From NCBI GenBank assembly GCA_019925095.2, contig CM034413.1, positions 501,001-565,000 of the forward strand: a DNA stretch of 64,000 bases, in the 5' to 3' direction. The stretch comes from Dendrolimus kikuchii (taxonomy: Eukaryota; Arthropoda; Insecta; Lepidoptera; Lasiocampidae). This document shows, one piece after another, positions 1 to 10,748 of this stretch; the first letter of the stretch is position 1; the number at the start of each line of letters is the position of its first letter. A program made the translations under genes and the position numbers. The notes beneath the pieces were generated by a model. It saw only the letters and a program-made list of their open reading frames with translations, was not told the DNA's origin and ran no database searches.

Positions 1-300
1 GTTTGCTACAACTCTATTAATTCTTCAAAAAGTGATTCTGTAACATACTTCTGTACAAAACTTATTAAAAAAAAAGAATTTGAGATATAAATAGAATATG
101 AAATATAAAGAGGCACAATATTTAGCTAGACGTGTTGCTGGGGAGTTTCTTGCCGCTTCTTCTCCTCTACAGCATCAACACGTTGCGAAGCGGTGTACAT
201 AGAATAGGAAGTAAAAATTAAATTTTAACTTACATGTATGACCTTCAAAAAGTGTTCTCCAGTGGATCTTATTTTGAATAAAAACTTTTGAATTTGAATT
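1..300 (-). repeat. rep-R copy (LINE 3'-end-like)
   Basis: Reverse complement matches 21385-21672 and 10385-10628 along most of its length. Shared landmarks are CACTGGAGAACACTTTTT, CTTCCTATTCTATGTACA, CACGTCTAGCTA and a final block reading toward GTTGTAGCAAAC. Related pieces occur inside the jockey-type 3' UTRs at about 33340 and 55260, so it probably derives from a LINE 3' end. It is cut by the window edge. Confidence 0.75.
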
Positions 301-598
301 TGAATAATTTGAATCCATTCTCCAATAGTGGGAAGTGCGAGCCCAGCAGTGTTTTTATTTGGGCTGTTATTATTTTTATAAATGTATGTAACACATAACT
401 TGAGAACCAAAATTATTTTAAAAATTAAACTAAACTATAAAATAGAAACCTAAAATTAAATACTAAAACTAAATAAAAAAAAAGGAGAGCAAAATTATAG
501 ATAAAATATTGGCCCCAAACCACTGTCACTTACCGGGAACGTTCCCAAAAGGCTGGCGGCGTTACCACGCTGAATAGCAATGCTTACCCTTTGAGCAA
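301..598. other. No gene seen
   Basis: AT-rich sequence with a short stretch resembling a SINE-A tail (GAGCCCAGCAGTG near 340-355). I see no coding signal. Confidence 0.5.
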
Positions 599-599
599 A

Positions 600-790
600 A
601 TAGACGCCAGCTTGCTCGCCAGCAACTTGAGAACGAATTTACTGATTTTGATTAAACTTTTTGTGTGTGTTTGGGTGGATCCCCGGATGGTTTAGATTTA
701 CAACTGGAACCGGTAGGTGGCGCTGGGATCGGGACCCAAATTTAAATTTTTCCAGGGCACAACGTCTACCGGGACCGCTAGTTTATTATA
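600..790 (+). repeat. rep-W copy
   Basis: Shares CTTGAGAACGA, GGATGGTTTAGAT, GGAACCGGTAGGTGGCGCT and GGGATCGGG with 4836-4996, 5410-5650 and, inverted, 42995-43110. It resembles the short non-coding elements common next to lepidopteran Helitron-like ends. Class not assigned. Confidence 0.7.
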
Positions 791-1469
791 AAATCTTAAG
801 GGCCATTTACATAGAGAGAGTTTATTGCACGTTTTGGGGCGAGAAGTCGTCTACTTTTTGATAAGTTTACATTCAACCAAAAAACAAAAACTCGCCTACG
901 AGTACGTCATACGACAATCGTAACGTAATTATCACCAAGAGTTTTGTTTACACTACGACACAAATTGCATTGAGATATTTGCCTACGATTTCTCGACTCG
1001 TCTAAACTAGAACTCGTATGACATTTTTTCAACTTCATGCGAGTACGATACAAATCAGTTTGAACCGATTTGAATGCGAGACTTTCCATTCGAGCTTGGT
1101 GTACTTTTCGTAGTAAATATGAAAACTGTTATTTAGTAACAGATATTTTGAAATGTCTTTTCATCTTCTAGTTGCAATTCATACATTTCTTTTTATCCAC
1201 TTATTAACCCATTTTTTTCGCTTTAATTTAATTAATTCTTGTCTTAGAAGAGCAGAGATAATTAAAATACCCTCGCGCACTACACTCATGCTTGCCACTG
1301 ATGTCTGGTGACTAGCTGAACTTGAAGTACGATTCTCGCTTTCAATTTTTGCTTACACAAGATGTACAAACCGTTTCCCTTTATTAGTAGTTTAATATAA
1401 ATTAGCATTAAATAAAATTAAATAGTTTAATCGTATTTGTTAAATTAGCGACAGTTTTTTGTTCGGGTT

Positions 1470-1900
1470 AGATTAGTAAATTATTTTTTGTCGCGTGAGC
1501 CAGTGAGGTTAGAAAATTGCGGCGAGAGTTACTCGCTGTGTCCGTCGTGTACGGACATTCGGCAAGTCTCGTTCGTTGAATTCGCATCAAAAGAGACTTT
1601 ATTTCGTATTTTGGGGAAATATTCCCAACCTTCGCCATCCAGTGTGTCAGTGCTGTATCCTCGTCGCGAGTGCTGTGGAAACTACTCGTTTTGAAATAAA
1701 ATTGTGTCCACAAAGAAGGAGTCGCTGCTGACTCCCGCTCTTCGCAAGGTGAGTTGACTACTCGTAGGATTTGTTCTTACTGGCCAGCTCACCGTTTTTC
1801 GCATAGATTCGCACACAATTCGCAATAATACAGTCCACATTTATCCGCAATTCCGACATTGGGGAAAGTACACAAGACGTCAATATTCAATGACCAGGCG
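1470..1900. other. Unassigned segment, two overlapping antisense ORFs
   Basis: Two short ORFs (1488-1694 +, 1468-1713 -) overlap fully and neither resembles a known domain. A GTGAGT donor-like site lies at 1750. It could be interior of the surrounding element or an old 5' UTR. I do not call a gene. Confidence 0.25.
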
Positions 1901-1994
1901 ATTATCGCCCTTCCACGTACGATATCGTACTTATGGTTAGTTTACATGATCATATTTTAATATTTTCTTAAGTTTTCGCGATTTTTATACATAA

Positions 1995-2190
1995 CTAGCG
2001 GCCCGGCGCGGTTTCACCCGCGCTCTGTCCCGCTCCCGTGGTATATAGCGTCATGTTATATAACCTATGACACTCCATATTAATATAGCTTTCTAACAGT
2101 AAAAGAATTTTTAAAATCGGTTTAGTAGATCCAGAGATTACCCCCTACAACGTCACAAACTCACAAACTACCTCTTTATAATATTAGTGG
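1995..2190 (-). mobile_element. Helitron-like non-autonomous element
   Basis: Begins in plus orientation with AACTAGCGGCCCGGCGCGG and ends near CTCTTTATAATATTAG, so the element is on the minus strand with a CTAG-type 3' end. The interior AAAATCGGTTTAGTAGAT recurs at 22210-22372. CTAG next to a GC-rich short palindrome is the usual Helitron 3' end. Confidence 0.6.
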
Positions 2191-2361
2191 ATAAAACTAC
2201 GTTTTAACTGCTTTGAGCGCGGTAATTTATTTTAAATAATTGTAATGTAATGTATTGTGTTGTAATGTAATGTATTTTAAATAATTGTAATGTAAAATAA
2301 ATGTAATGTAATTTATTTTAAATAAATTACCGCCCTTAAAGCCGTTAAAACGTAGTTTTAT
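2191..2361. mobile_element. Foldback MITE
   Basis: Long terminal inverted repeats: ATAAAACTACGTTTTAAC at 2191 is mirrored by GTTAAAACGTAGTTTTAT ending at 2361, and the inverted homology continues about 45 bp inward with some mismatches. The centre is a TAATG-rich repeat. A 54 bp relative is at 9747-9800. Confidence 0.8.
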
Positions 2362-2442
2362 TATAATCATATTTTGCTCTTGCTTTCGACAATCGTATCT
2401 TCGAAGCAAGATACTCTTTCCGTGTAAATGGCCCTTTAATAT

Positions 2443-2915
2443 TGTTACAACCTAGGCGCCGACAAAAACAAATTCACACCTGCATATCTGTAAAAGCATA
2501 TTTATTACCGATGGCGTTTGAACTAATAACTAATAACATTGAAACTATTGTAATTATTTTATGATCGTCTTCTTTTGTTTACTTATATAAAGGCATTCGG
2601 CCTATTGTTATATTGTAATCGTTTACAGCCACCTGCGGCTGTAATCATTAGCCAGGTGTTACGGATTTTAAAGTACAAACTGATTCTAGGAAATTAGGTC
2701 CACGTTGCCGGGCATATTGCATTTGTGCAGTATAAAGCGATGGCCTGAGATGTGTGTACTACAATAGGTAATCTATTAGTAACGGACTTGCGCGTTTTAT
2801 AGAATTACGACCTTCTGCATTACGTTTTGACTTGTTGTATTCAGTTATATTTGTACCTGTGTTATACATGTTTGTATAGTTCTAATAAACTATATAATAA
2901 TTCGAGTCTATTAAA
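2443..2915 (+). mobile_element. LTR-1 copy, diverged
   Basis: Starts TGTTACAACC, then GCCGACAAAAACAAATTCAC, and later CAGTTATATTTGTACCTGTG and GTATAGTTCTAATAAACT, all matching the LTR-1 copies at 33992 and 31629. The last ~30 bp including the TAACA end is lost. It abuts the candidate piggyBac end. Confidence 0.7.
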
Positions 2916-3033
2916 AAATTCAAAATTTACAAGACTGCGATGTTTAAAAAAAGGGAATGAATTGGGAACAAGACTAGTTCTATTTTGGGATAATTGTAAA
3001 AAAGTAAATAATGGTTACTATGCATTATTTCAG

Positions 3034-3123
3034 GGCATCCCTTCATTAGGAAGGGCTTTTTCGCGCGACGAGTTTCAAGTACAGAGCGACCCTTATCAAC
3101 AGCGAAACTCGCGGGGACAATAA
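3034..3123 (+). CDS. Possible terminal exon, product unknown
   Basis: A splice-acceptor-like tract (TGCATTATTTCAG) ends at 3033. From there 29 codons run open to TAA at 3121-3123, reading GIPSLGRAFSRDEF, then a glutamine-rich tail. The phase would be 0. No partner exon upstream is identified, since the sequence before it is a decayed LTR-1. It could be chance; the composition is nevertheless more protein-like than the flanks. Confidence 0.2.
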   Translation, partial: GIPSLGRAFSRDEFQVQSDPYQQRNSRGQ

Positions 3124-3231
3124 AAAGTAAGCAATCCTTTGAAACCGCCAGGTACGGATTCAGACGTTCAAATAAGTTGAATTATTAAATGACTATCTTT
3201 TTAAAACAAAAGTTAAGATCTCTATCTATCT

Positions 3232-3535
3232 TTATCCGTGCAGGAACGGAGAAAGAATACAATTTCCTGCGTTGGGGCGGCCTGTCGTAAGAAGCGACAA
3301 AACAAACCACAGCCAGGTGGTAGGGCATTTGCCAGACTGGATGGCTACCACCCCTGGTCTAGAGTATGTCGCCATAACAACCTTGAGTTGTGTTCCGGCA
3401 TTGGTGACCAGGTTCCAGTCTCCCTTAAGAGAGCAGCAGCGCATTTGTAGCATCTTAGGTGTTGCAAATGTCTATAGGCGATAGTAACCGCTTTTCATCA
3501 AGTGGGCCGTCTACCTGTCTGCTGAACTAAAAAAA
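3232..3535 (+). repeat. rep-X, full length
   Basis: Runs from TTATCCGTGCAGGAACGGAG to a poly(A) after GTCTGCTGAAC. Internal landmarks: CAGCCAGGTGGTAGGGCATT, GTTCCGGCATTGGTGACCAG, CTTAAGAGAGCAGCAGCGC and CGCTTTTCATCAAGTGGGCC. ORFs on both strands of this repeat are accidental. Confidence 0.9.
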
Positions 3536-3925
3536 AACTTTCCTTAAGTAAAAAGCTGTACTCACCGTATTTAATCTATACAATAAAACGTCACTGTCAA
3601 TATTGTTTGACAGTAATGACAGATGACTTATCACCGAAGTCCTCGCCCCTTCTACGAACTGAACAAAAAGACATAAGAAACCATTGCTAAAACTAAGATT
3701 TATATTAAAATAATAATTAAGAGCGTTGCGTATAATGTTACTGATTACTTGACTAATGAATTATAATTACTTATTTTTCTTTTAATCTTATTTGTTTTTA
3801 TCTTTATTTTAATTTCGAGTTAACTTATCTTTTGAATGTTCGTTGACTTTTCGCTGCTACTTATAATATATAATTAACAATATTTTAGATTCTAGTATAA
3901 CTATGAGGCAAAGCGTTTAAACATT
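3536..3925. other. No gene seen
   Basis: AT-rich sequence without coding signal or repeat I can match elsewhere in the window. Confidence 0.5.
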
Positions 3926-4045
3926 TGTGCATGGGAGACAAGACGGTAGTCCAGCGTCTAATAGAGGGCCAATAATCTCCCTCCTAAACCATCCATCATC
4001 ACTAACACCAACTGAAATTTTTTTAACAACAATTCCCTGTCAACA

Positions 4046-4353
4046 CATTTTTTTTTGGAGGAGATCAGCAGACAGGCAGACGGCCTACTTGATGGAAAGC
4101 GGTTACTATCGCCTATGGACATTTGCAACACCAAAGGTGCTACAAATGCGCTGCTGCTCTCTTAAGGGAGACTGGAACCTGGTCACTAATGCCGGAACAC
4201 AACTCAAGGTTGTTAAGGCGACATACTTTAGACTAGGAGGTGTAGCCATCCAGTCGGGCAAATGCCCTACTGGCTGTGGGTTGTTTTGTCGCCTCTTACG
4301 ACAGGCCGCCCGGCCGCAGGAAATTGTATTCTTTCTCCCTTCCTGCACGGATA
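4046..4353 (-). repeat. rep-X, full length
   Basis: Reads from a T-run and GAGATCAGCAGACAGGCAG to CCTGCACGGATAA, the reverse complement of rep-X from tail to head. Confidence 0.88.
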
Positions 4354-4676
4354 AAATGTGTAGTGTAATTTCACTAAATTATAAATAAATATTTTCTTTC
4401 CTTCTTTCTTTCTTAATTGATATTTTTGGATGACTTTGAAGTTTGCCTGAATCCGGCCCTGTGTCCGTCCGTGGCCATAGTTTTTCCCTTGTAGTGCCGA
4501 TTCGTATCCCTTAGTGGGCAAGATCGGGTCTCCGCCCACTAGATAACCTTTTTCACTACTTTATAGCACATACAATCAAATAAACCTATCTCGCCATGCA
4601 TTTGTAAGAGAAAAAAGAAACAGAAAGATCAATTAAATGATAATAAAATGACATAAGACATCTGCCTAAAAAATTA

Positions 4677-4802
4677 AGCTCCCTTAAGAGAGCGGCAGCG
4701 CATTTGTAGCAACTTTGGTGTTGCAAATGTCCATAGGCGATGGTAACCGCTTTCCATGAAGTGGGCCGTCTGCCTGTCTGCTGATCTCCTGCAATAAAAA
4801 AA
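4677..4802 (+). repeat. rep-X, 5'-truncated
   Basis: Only the 3' half is present, from CTTAAGAGAGCGGCAGCGC to CTCCTGCAATAAAAAAATAA. 5' truncation with a retained poly(A) tail is what target-primed reverse transcription leaves. Confidence 0.85.
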
Positions 4803-4835
4803 TAAATTAAAATATAGTCGTAAAAATGTATATAT

Positions 4836-4996
4836 GCGCGTAACTTGAGAACAACTATACCGATTTTGATAAAAAAAATTGTGTGTGATTGAGTGGGTCC
4901 CGGGATTATTTAGATTCACAATTGGAACCGGTAGGTAGCGCTGGGATCGGGTCCAAGATTTTTTTTTCAGGGCAGCACAATGTCTGCCGGGATCTC
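4836..4996 (+). repeat. rep-W copy
   Basis: Matches 600-790: CGCGTAACTTGAGAACAACT, GAGTGGGTCCCGGGAT, GGAACCGGTAGGTAGCGCT, GTCTGCCGGGATC. Confidence 0.75.
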
Positions 4997-5409
4997 TATT
5001 TTTATATAAGCGCAACGTAATGATATGTCAGTACTAAAATTGGTAAGTTAGTGTGGTATAATACAATAAATCTGTCAAGTGCGTGTCGGACCATGCATTT
5101 TAGAGGATTTTGTAGGGGAAGACAGTATGCTGTTTAAATAAATAGCATGTAATCAAGAACGTTAGCATAATATCTCAAAAAGTACTAACCCTTAATTTTA
5201 TTTGAAATTATTTCTTGTATTTCTTTTTTTTTTAATTTACCAATTTATAGTTTAAAAATTAGAAGAAGGGGGGGGAGGAATTTTTCAATTTTAGGGGCTA
5301 ATATTTCATTCTCGAACTATAATACTAACCTAAATAAAAAAGTAATTAAGGAACATGGATGTAATTTTTCAAAACATCTATATATTTAAAAGAAAGTCGT
5401 GTTAGTTAC

Positions 5410-5650
5410 ACTATTTATAACTCAAGAACGGCTGTACCGATTTGGCTGAAAATTTCTGGGGAGGTAGCTTAGAACCATGAGACGGACATAGGATACTTTT
5501 TATCTCGTTAGAACTGGTAGGTGGACCGATTTTGGTGATTTTGTTTTCGTGTGTTTGAGTGGGTTCCCGGATGGTTTAAATCCACAATGGGAACCCGTAG
5601 GTGGCGCTGGGATCGGGTCCTAGATTTTTATTTTTTCAGAGCAGGAAAAC
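5410..5650 (+). repeat. rep-W copy, longer
   Basis: Contains AACTCAAGAACGGCTGTACC, GAGTGGGTTCCCGGATGGTT and CCCGTAGGTGGCGCTGGGAT. An internal partial duplication of the AACTGGTAGGTGGACCGATTT part makes it longer than its relatives. Confidence 0.7.
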
Positions 5651-5688
5651 GTAGTACATAATATAAACACATCACCTACTATACACAT

Positions 5689-5747
5689 ACATACATAACT
5701 TCACGCCAGTTCCCTTTCGGGGTAGGCACGAACAACAGAGCGCCATT
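5689..5747 (-). mobile_element. RTE-1, 59 bp 3' fragment with TSD
   Basis: Only the last ~59 bp of RTE-1: ACATACATAACTTCACGCC through GAGCGCCATT. It is flanked by perfect 12 bp repeats TACTATACACAT at 5677-5688 and 5748-5759, so this is a complete but extremely 5'-truncated insertion. Confidence 0.9.
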
Positions 5748-5859
5748 TACTATACACATGACTTACATATATACCATAGAACATGGCCTTTAACATTATG
5801 ACTAGCCGTCCCCCATATAGTATCATCTTATCGGAGTCCAGTATGCTGTTTCTCCTTAA

Positions 5860-6193
5860 AACATACATAACTTCAAGCCAGTTCCCTTGCGGGGCAGGCA
5901 CGAACAACAGAGCGCCATTAGGCTTATTCTTCCACACCTTGTTTGACATTCATAACTCTTGTTGTTCTTAAGGCTCCTGACATCACCTTCTGCTAGTATA
6001 CGATCAATTTGATCATGGAAGGTGTGTCGTGGCCTTCCACGACTTCTGCATCCATCCACTTTTGCATTGTATATCTGTTTAGTCATTCTTTCATCATGCA
6101 TTCTTTCCACATGCCCGAACCTCCGGAGCATTCCTTTCCTTACCTTCACCCCGACACTCTCTTTCAGACCAACTCTTTCTTACTTCGGTATTA
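5860..6193 (-). mobile_element. RTE-1, 5'-truncated
   Basis: Encodes on the minus strand the RTE C-terminal region (MLRRFGHVERMHDERMTKQ, then RGRPRHTFHDQIDR) with a frameshift near its end. The 3' end carries a short CATA tail. The 5' break is at 6190, right beside a SINE-A. Confidence 0.88.
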
Positions 6194-6390
6194 ATAATAA
6201 TAATATCAGCCCATAAATTTCCCACTGCTGGGCTCGGTGCCTCCCATTATAGGGGGAACGGACGTATACCCGCCACGCTTGTCCAAGGCGGCTTGGCAGG
6301 TTTGACACATCGGTTATCTCGATGTGCAGGTTGCATCACGATGTTTTCCTTCACCGTTATTAGCACGTGGTAATTGTAATAACTTTATAA
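6194..6390 (-). repeat. SINE-A, partial
   Basis: Reverse complement of the SINE-A body at 26083-26361: TATCAGCCCATAAATTTCCC, CCACTGCTGGGCTC, CGCCACGCTTGTCCAAGGCG, GCATCACGATGTTTTCCTTC. The tRNA-like head is missing. Confidence 0.8.
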
Positions 6391-6556
6391 CTTCGGTATT
6401 ACTTCGATTTAAATAGATACTAATAATTACGATATATTCATTATAATGTAGTTATTTAAGTTTATGTGTATGCTGTAATGTTTAGTTTAAGTTAAGGATT
6501 ATTGTAACTGCAAGTATAATTTGTAACGTTTTTCAGTTCAATAAAATGTATTTATT

Positions 6557-7105
6557 ATTTCTATGTCTTTCAAGACCACGGACCACAAAAATGGCCCGGA
6601 CTTTTGGAGGGCTTGCGTGGGGCCATGGGAAGACTAACACGTAGAGGCCATTTGACAAATTTAATGTAAATGTGGCGTGACACTGACCGGCGATTATCTC
6701 TGTCAACACCATTTAATAATGCACCCAAGGACAAGCCCCGGCCAGTGTAAGACTATTCTGGGAAATGAGAACATAAAGTACCGGGCTATTGGGGTGAACT
6801 GCTCGCAATGTTCGAGGAATATAGAAAAATGGGCAGACGGTGACTCGCCACTCCCTGCATGAGCACCAATAAATGCTATAGAAGACAGGGGCAACGTGGG
6901 TGTGAGTGGCTAAGGGGTGTAGAGAGGTGGGCTGCAGGTTCACCGAAGCTACTTCTGACGTGATGCCATTTATCACTTCTTTCTTTAGCTCTAGCGATCT
7001 CCACTCCATGCCGGCTGGCTAAGGCAAGCACGGAGACGGGTACGAGGTGTCGCTACTCACCTAAAGCTTCGCTACAAAGCCCCCCTGCGGGTATTATTAT
7101 TATTA
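6557..7105 (-). repeat. rep-Q copy (~540 bp)
   Basis: Same sequence as 49990-50606 in the opposite orientation, and partly as 46956-47345. Landmarks: TGTCTTTCAAGACCACGG, CAAGCCCCGGCCAGTGT, TGGGCAGACGGTGACTCGCC, CCGGCTGGCTAAGGCAAGC. A (TAT)n run lies at 7087-7110. Class not assigned; a LINE 3' region or SINE is possible. Confidence 0.75.
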
Positions 7106-7110
7106 TTATA

Positions 7111-8283
7111 ACAATATATTGAAATTAATCTAACAGAACAAAGTGAAGGACTTTTTTTATCTATTTTCAGTACGGATTAAATTACTTTGTCTTTCTATCT
7201 CAGTTTTTATTTTCTACTTGAAACAATTTCTACTTAGTTGAACGCGAAATAGCAAAAGAAAAATCAGCTATTCTACAAACACAATTTACGAGGAAACAAA
7301 TCTAATTCTATCACTTGCACAGGGCCGGCTTTAGGCGAAAGCTTCGGGGCACGCGGGGCCCATTTCACATATGTACCTTATTTCTTCTTACGAAACACGA
7401 TTAGTTTAAAACGTATCTAATTAAGATGTTCCTTAAGTTACTAACACATTTAAATATAATTAAATCGTGTAAAAAATAAAAATATGTATTTTTAATTGTT
7501 ACAGAGATCTCATATGTTAGAAAGTAATGCTTAATTGCAATTTGGTCTCTATTAGAATTGTCATATTAATAATATAAATAATTGTGTTTTTACATTCATA
7601 ACACCACATGTAGTCAATTGTCGGCAACTACGGCCTTTTCAAGAGGATTTGTGCTTGTGAAATGTAGTACTGGAAAAGGACGTTGAGCATCTGTCTACCG
7701 CCTTGACTTCCTAACTGTATGAATACTATTTGTTTTATTTGTGACGGTCTGGTATTCTTGAATATTTTGCGGTGTCAGATTAAAGAACAAATTACGAGAC
7801 TTGATAGGCCAAATATTTGCAGAACTCGTAGAAAATTTCTCATTATATTATAGATGTAAATAAATAGATTAATTTCACGTGAGTCTTCGCTACACATTTG
7901 ATTGTGTTGGTTATGGACCGGGAAATAATACGGCACATATTGTGAATACCAGCAGAGTTTTATTCTTGACAATCATACACGCATAGCGGATACTTAGATA
8001 CCTAAGAACAACCGACATTAAGACGTTACTATATTATAATGTTATTTAAATATAGAAGACCCTATGAAAAAAGGTTCTTGTTGAAATGACGAGGTTTATT
8101 TCAACAGATTGTGATACTTATTATATAGCATACTATTCATATAAACTATAAGTGGTTTTTTATCGCTTGCTATGATTACTAGATTTGCATGGTCATGGTC
8201 GTAACCTACAGAAGGCAGCTAAAAAATAACAATGAGTTAAAATAACCTCTAGTTAACTCTTCCGTGTCAAGAGTGTAAAAGGT
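7111..8283. other. No gene seen
   Basis: AT-rich sequence. No ORF with protein-like composition and no repeat that I can match within the window. Confidence 0.5.
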
Positions 8284-8850
8284 TATCATCATCATCATCA
8301 TCATCCGAGCGTTAAATCACGATTGCGTTCGGAGATTTTTCTCCGACGCCCAGGGTCTGCTACTTTTTCTACTCCACTTCGCGTGGTCTTCAGCATTCCC
8401 CGTTTTGATACCATTAGTACGACTGTCAGTCTTCATAATGTCAAGCCAGCATTTATTGGCCTTCCCCTTCGACCGGGATCTGGCAGAGGCGATATAGCTA
8501 GACATTTGTTCCCCACACATTTAGCCGGTCTCCGTAAAACGCGGCTGTACCAGCGTAAGCTTCTCTCTTGCAGTTTGTCTGCTATGTCACGCACATGAAG
8601 ATTGCCGTTGATGAGGGAGTTTCTGACGTGATCTTTTCGTATGACTCCACACAACCATCGCAACACATTCATCTCTGTGACACGCAGCTTGTGTAGCTCA
8701 AGTATAGGCCACGCTTCACAGCCGTACACAAGGATAGGTGTATGGATGGATTTATAGACCTGTGCTTTTAACTTTACCGGAATTTCGGGGTTACAAATGA
8801 CAGCTGTCACCTCATGCAATTTGGCCCAAGCTACTGAGCGCGCTAAATGT
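8284..8850 (-). pseudogene. RTE-2: RTE-clade LINE, C-terminal remnant
   Basis: The minus strand encodes LVYGCEAWPILELHKLR, MNVLRWLCGV, LRWYSRVLRRP and, after a frameshift near 8510, KCWLDIMKTDSRTNGIKT. These are the C-terminal motifs of RTE-clade reverse transcriptases and clearly differ from RTE-1. The 3' end is a (GAT)n microsatellite (8286-8308 as TCA repeats), the simple-repeat tail typical of this clade. The 5' part with the polymerase core is absent. Confidence 0.8.
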
Positions 8851-9369
8851 AGATCCCAAGTGCTTAAACTGCCAAGAATGTAAGGTATAGCATAATAAGA
8901 ATCATGGGAACAGTAAACAGTCATCTACATAAGGTAGATCAATGCACATTACTATTCCGAATCTAGAATTTAATGATCACAGGGCCGTATTTGGGTATTA
9001 GCTTTGGGGTCCGCCCGTTCGCTGTTCCCTAACATCAGAAGGAGTCCCAGACTATTAAGGCACGCACTAAATTGATTCCACGTCTTGTTTTGTGTACAAA
9101 CAACATTGTTTAGGGAACGCCCTGGGAGGGATTCGGGAGTGAACAGCGCGGTTTCCTTACCGCAAATGATATATAAGATGTTGACGCTATTATTTATATT
9201 AAGCTTATTTGTAGACTAAAGGAAATTTGGTTTTCTGCCACTTACCGTAGTGATGTCATGTTGATGTTAATTTTGAATGATCATGACTTATTCAGTAACA
9301 CTAAGTCGTACTGGTTTAGTATCTAATATATCCCAGACATAATATTTCCTTAAGTTTTCGGAACTAATA
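8851..9369. other. No gene seen
   Basis: Contains GGGAACGCCCTGGGAGGGAT near 9110 and unassigned AT-rich sequence. No coding signal. Confidence 0.45.
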
Positions 9370-9590
9370 TCCTATCCTATAAATATTATAAACGCGAAAG
9401 TTTCTAAGAATGTATGGATGTATGTTTGTCTACTCTTTCACGCAAAAACTACTGAATGGATTTTGATGAAACTTTACAACAATATAGCTTACACATTAGA
9501 ATACTATAATCTATAAAGATATAGTTTGAATTATCCAAAATATAACGAATTTCCATCACCACGCGAGTGAAACCGCGAGCGCAGCTAGTA
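9370..9590 (+). mobile_element. Helitron-like non-autonomous element
   Basis: Starts TCCTATAAATATTATAAACG and ends GAGTGAAACCGCGAGCGCAG followed by CTAGT. TC/CTAG termini with a GC-rich hairpin-like 3' end fit Helitron structure. Interior: ACTACTGAATGGATTTTGAT. Confidence 0.6.
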
Positions 9591-9731
9591 CATACATACA
9601 TACATACATAACTTCACGCCAGTTCCCTTGCGGGGTAGGCACGAACAACAGAGCGCCATTTAGGCCCATTCTTACACACCTCACTTGCTTCTTTGACATT
9701 CATAACTCTTGTCATGCACACTCGTCTGTTC
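9591..9731 (-). mobile_element. RTE-1, 3' fragment
   Basis: CATA repeats, then AACTTCACGCCAGTTCCCTT through CACTCGTCTGTTC. It sits directly against the 3' end of the preceding Helitron-like element. No clear TSD. Confidence 0.85.
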
Positions 9732-9746
9732 TATTATAGTATTATA

Positions 9747-9800
9747 ATAAAACTACGTTTTAACGGTTTTACCGCGCTTGAAACCGTTAAAACGTTTTAT
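9747..9800. mobile_element. Short foldback MITE
   Basis: ATAAAACTACGTTTTAACGG pairs with CCGTTAAAACGTTTTAT at the other end. This is a 54 bp derivative of the 171 bp element at 2191-2361. Confidence 0.75.
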
Positions 9801-10384
9801 TGTATTCCAGACATATTTTAGAGATGTGGAATCAAACTCAGGCACAAATCATATATCGCTAAAATTGTTTTTGTGTTTTATTGTTAACCGTTCCACAAGG
9901 CGACCACGGTCGTTGTGGTCGTGGCGAAAACGTCATTAATGACTTCATCATTTTCGATCACACAACGCTCACAACGACCCATGTCAAGAGGTGGGTCGAA
10001 TAGCCGTTCCACTTGGGTTTACGGTTGTAACGCCGGCAAGCAAGTGAAACGGGAAAAATCGTGGTCGTTGTGAGTCCCTAATCGAACGTAGCCATAATGT
10101 CTGGAGAACTATCTACGTGTTCCAATGGTAACCGTAAGAATATATAGAATGATTAGAATTTTAACGGTAGCTAAATTATTGTAGATGGAAGCTTTCGAGT
10201 CAAGTGGTTTTTATCAAGAGATCTTTGCTGAGGCCGTTATTGTTATCAGATCGTGTTGGGCTCACACTGGAACAGGTCTAAAATGGGTTTAAGTTAGGGT
10301 TGCCAACTGCCTCATAATAAATATATATATAAACAGCCAAAACGGCGGCGGGTTTGGCGTGTGTGACACGTCTTTCAAATTCAA
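9801..10384. other. Unassigned, palindrome-bearing
   Basis: 9898-9930 contains a G/C-rich interrupted palindrome (CGACCACGG / GTCGTGGCG) and CGTGGTCGTTGTGAG recurs at 10060. Perhaps a small DNA transposon; no coding signal. Confidence 0.35.
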
Positions 10385-10628
10385 TTCCATAAGTTTTTAT
10401 TCAAAATAAGTTCCACTGGAGAACACTTTTTGAAGGTCATACATACAAGTTAAAATTTAATTTTACTTCCTATTCTATGTACACTGCTTTACAACGTGTT
10501 ATTGCTGTTAAGCAACACGTCTAGCTAAAAATTGTTTATCACTATACTTCTTATTCTGTTTATATCTCTAGTTATTTTTTTAAAAGTTTTATACAGAAGC
10601 TTGTTGCAGAATTACTTTTTGAAGAACT
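10385..10628 (+). repeat. rep-R copy
   Basis: Matches 21385-21672: CCACTGGAGAACACTTTTTG, TTACTTCCTATTCTATGTAC, CAACACGTCTAGCTA. Confidence 0.75.
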
Positions 10629-10644
10629 TTTTTCTCGATCTTTC

Positions 10645-10748
10645 CTTTTATCTCGATGTGTAGGTTTCATCACGATGTTTATCATTCATCGTTTGCATGT
10701 GGTAATTATAATAATAGGCACAATAGATCAGAAAACTTCCTAAGTGGT
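10645..10748 (-). repeat. SINE-A fragment
   Basis: TCTCGATGTGTAGGTTTCAT and ATAGGCACAATAG...CCTAAGTGGT match the head-side half of SINE-A in reverse. It joins an LTR-1 copy without its first bases. Confidence 0.65.

Larger units (their letters stand above)
796..2439. mobile_element. Candidate piggyBac-like non-autonomous element
   Basis: The left end reads TTAA-GGGCCATTTACA-TAGAGAGAGT (796-821). The right end, reverse complemented from 2439, reads TTAAAGGGCCATTTACACGG followed by AAAGAGT. TTAA is the target piggyBac elements duplicate. The ends differ by one base of spacing, so this is an old or imperfect element. It carries no transposase ORF. A Helitron-like copy and a foldback MITE lie inside its right end. 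Confidence 0.45.

Noticed and set aside
3238..3484. Overlapping 70-residue ORFs in rep-X (also at 15384, 30413, 50831, 53225)
   Set aside because: Open on both strands of the same repeat, not conserved in frame between copies, and no domain.
8286..8308. (TCA)n as an independent microsatellite
   Set aside because: It is the simple-repeat 3' tail of RTE-2.
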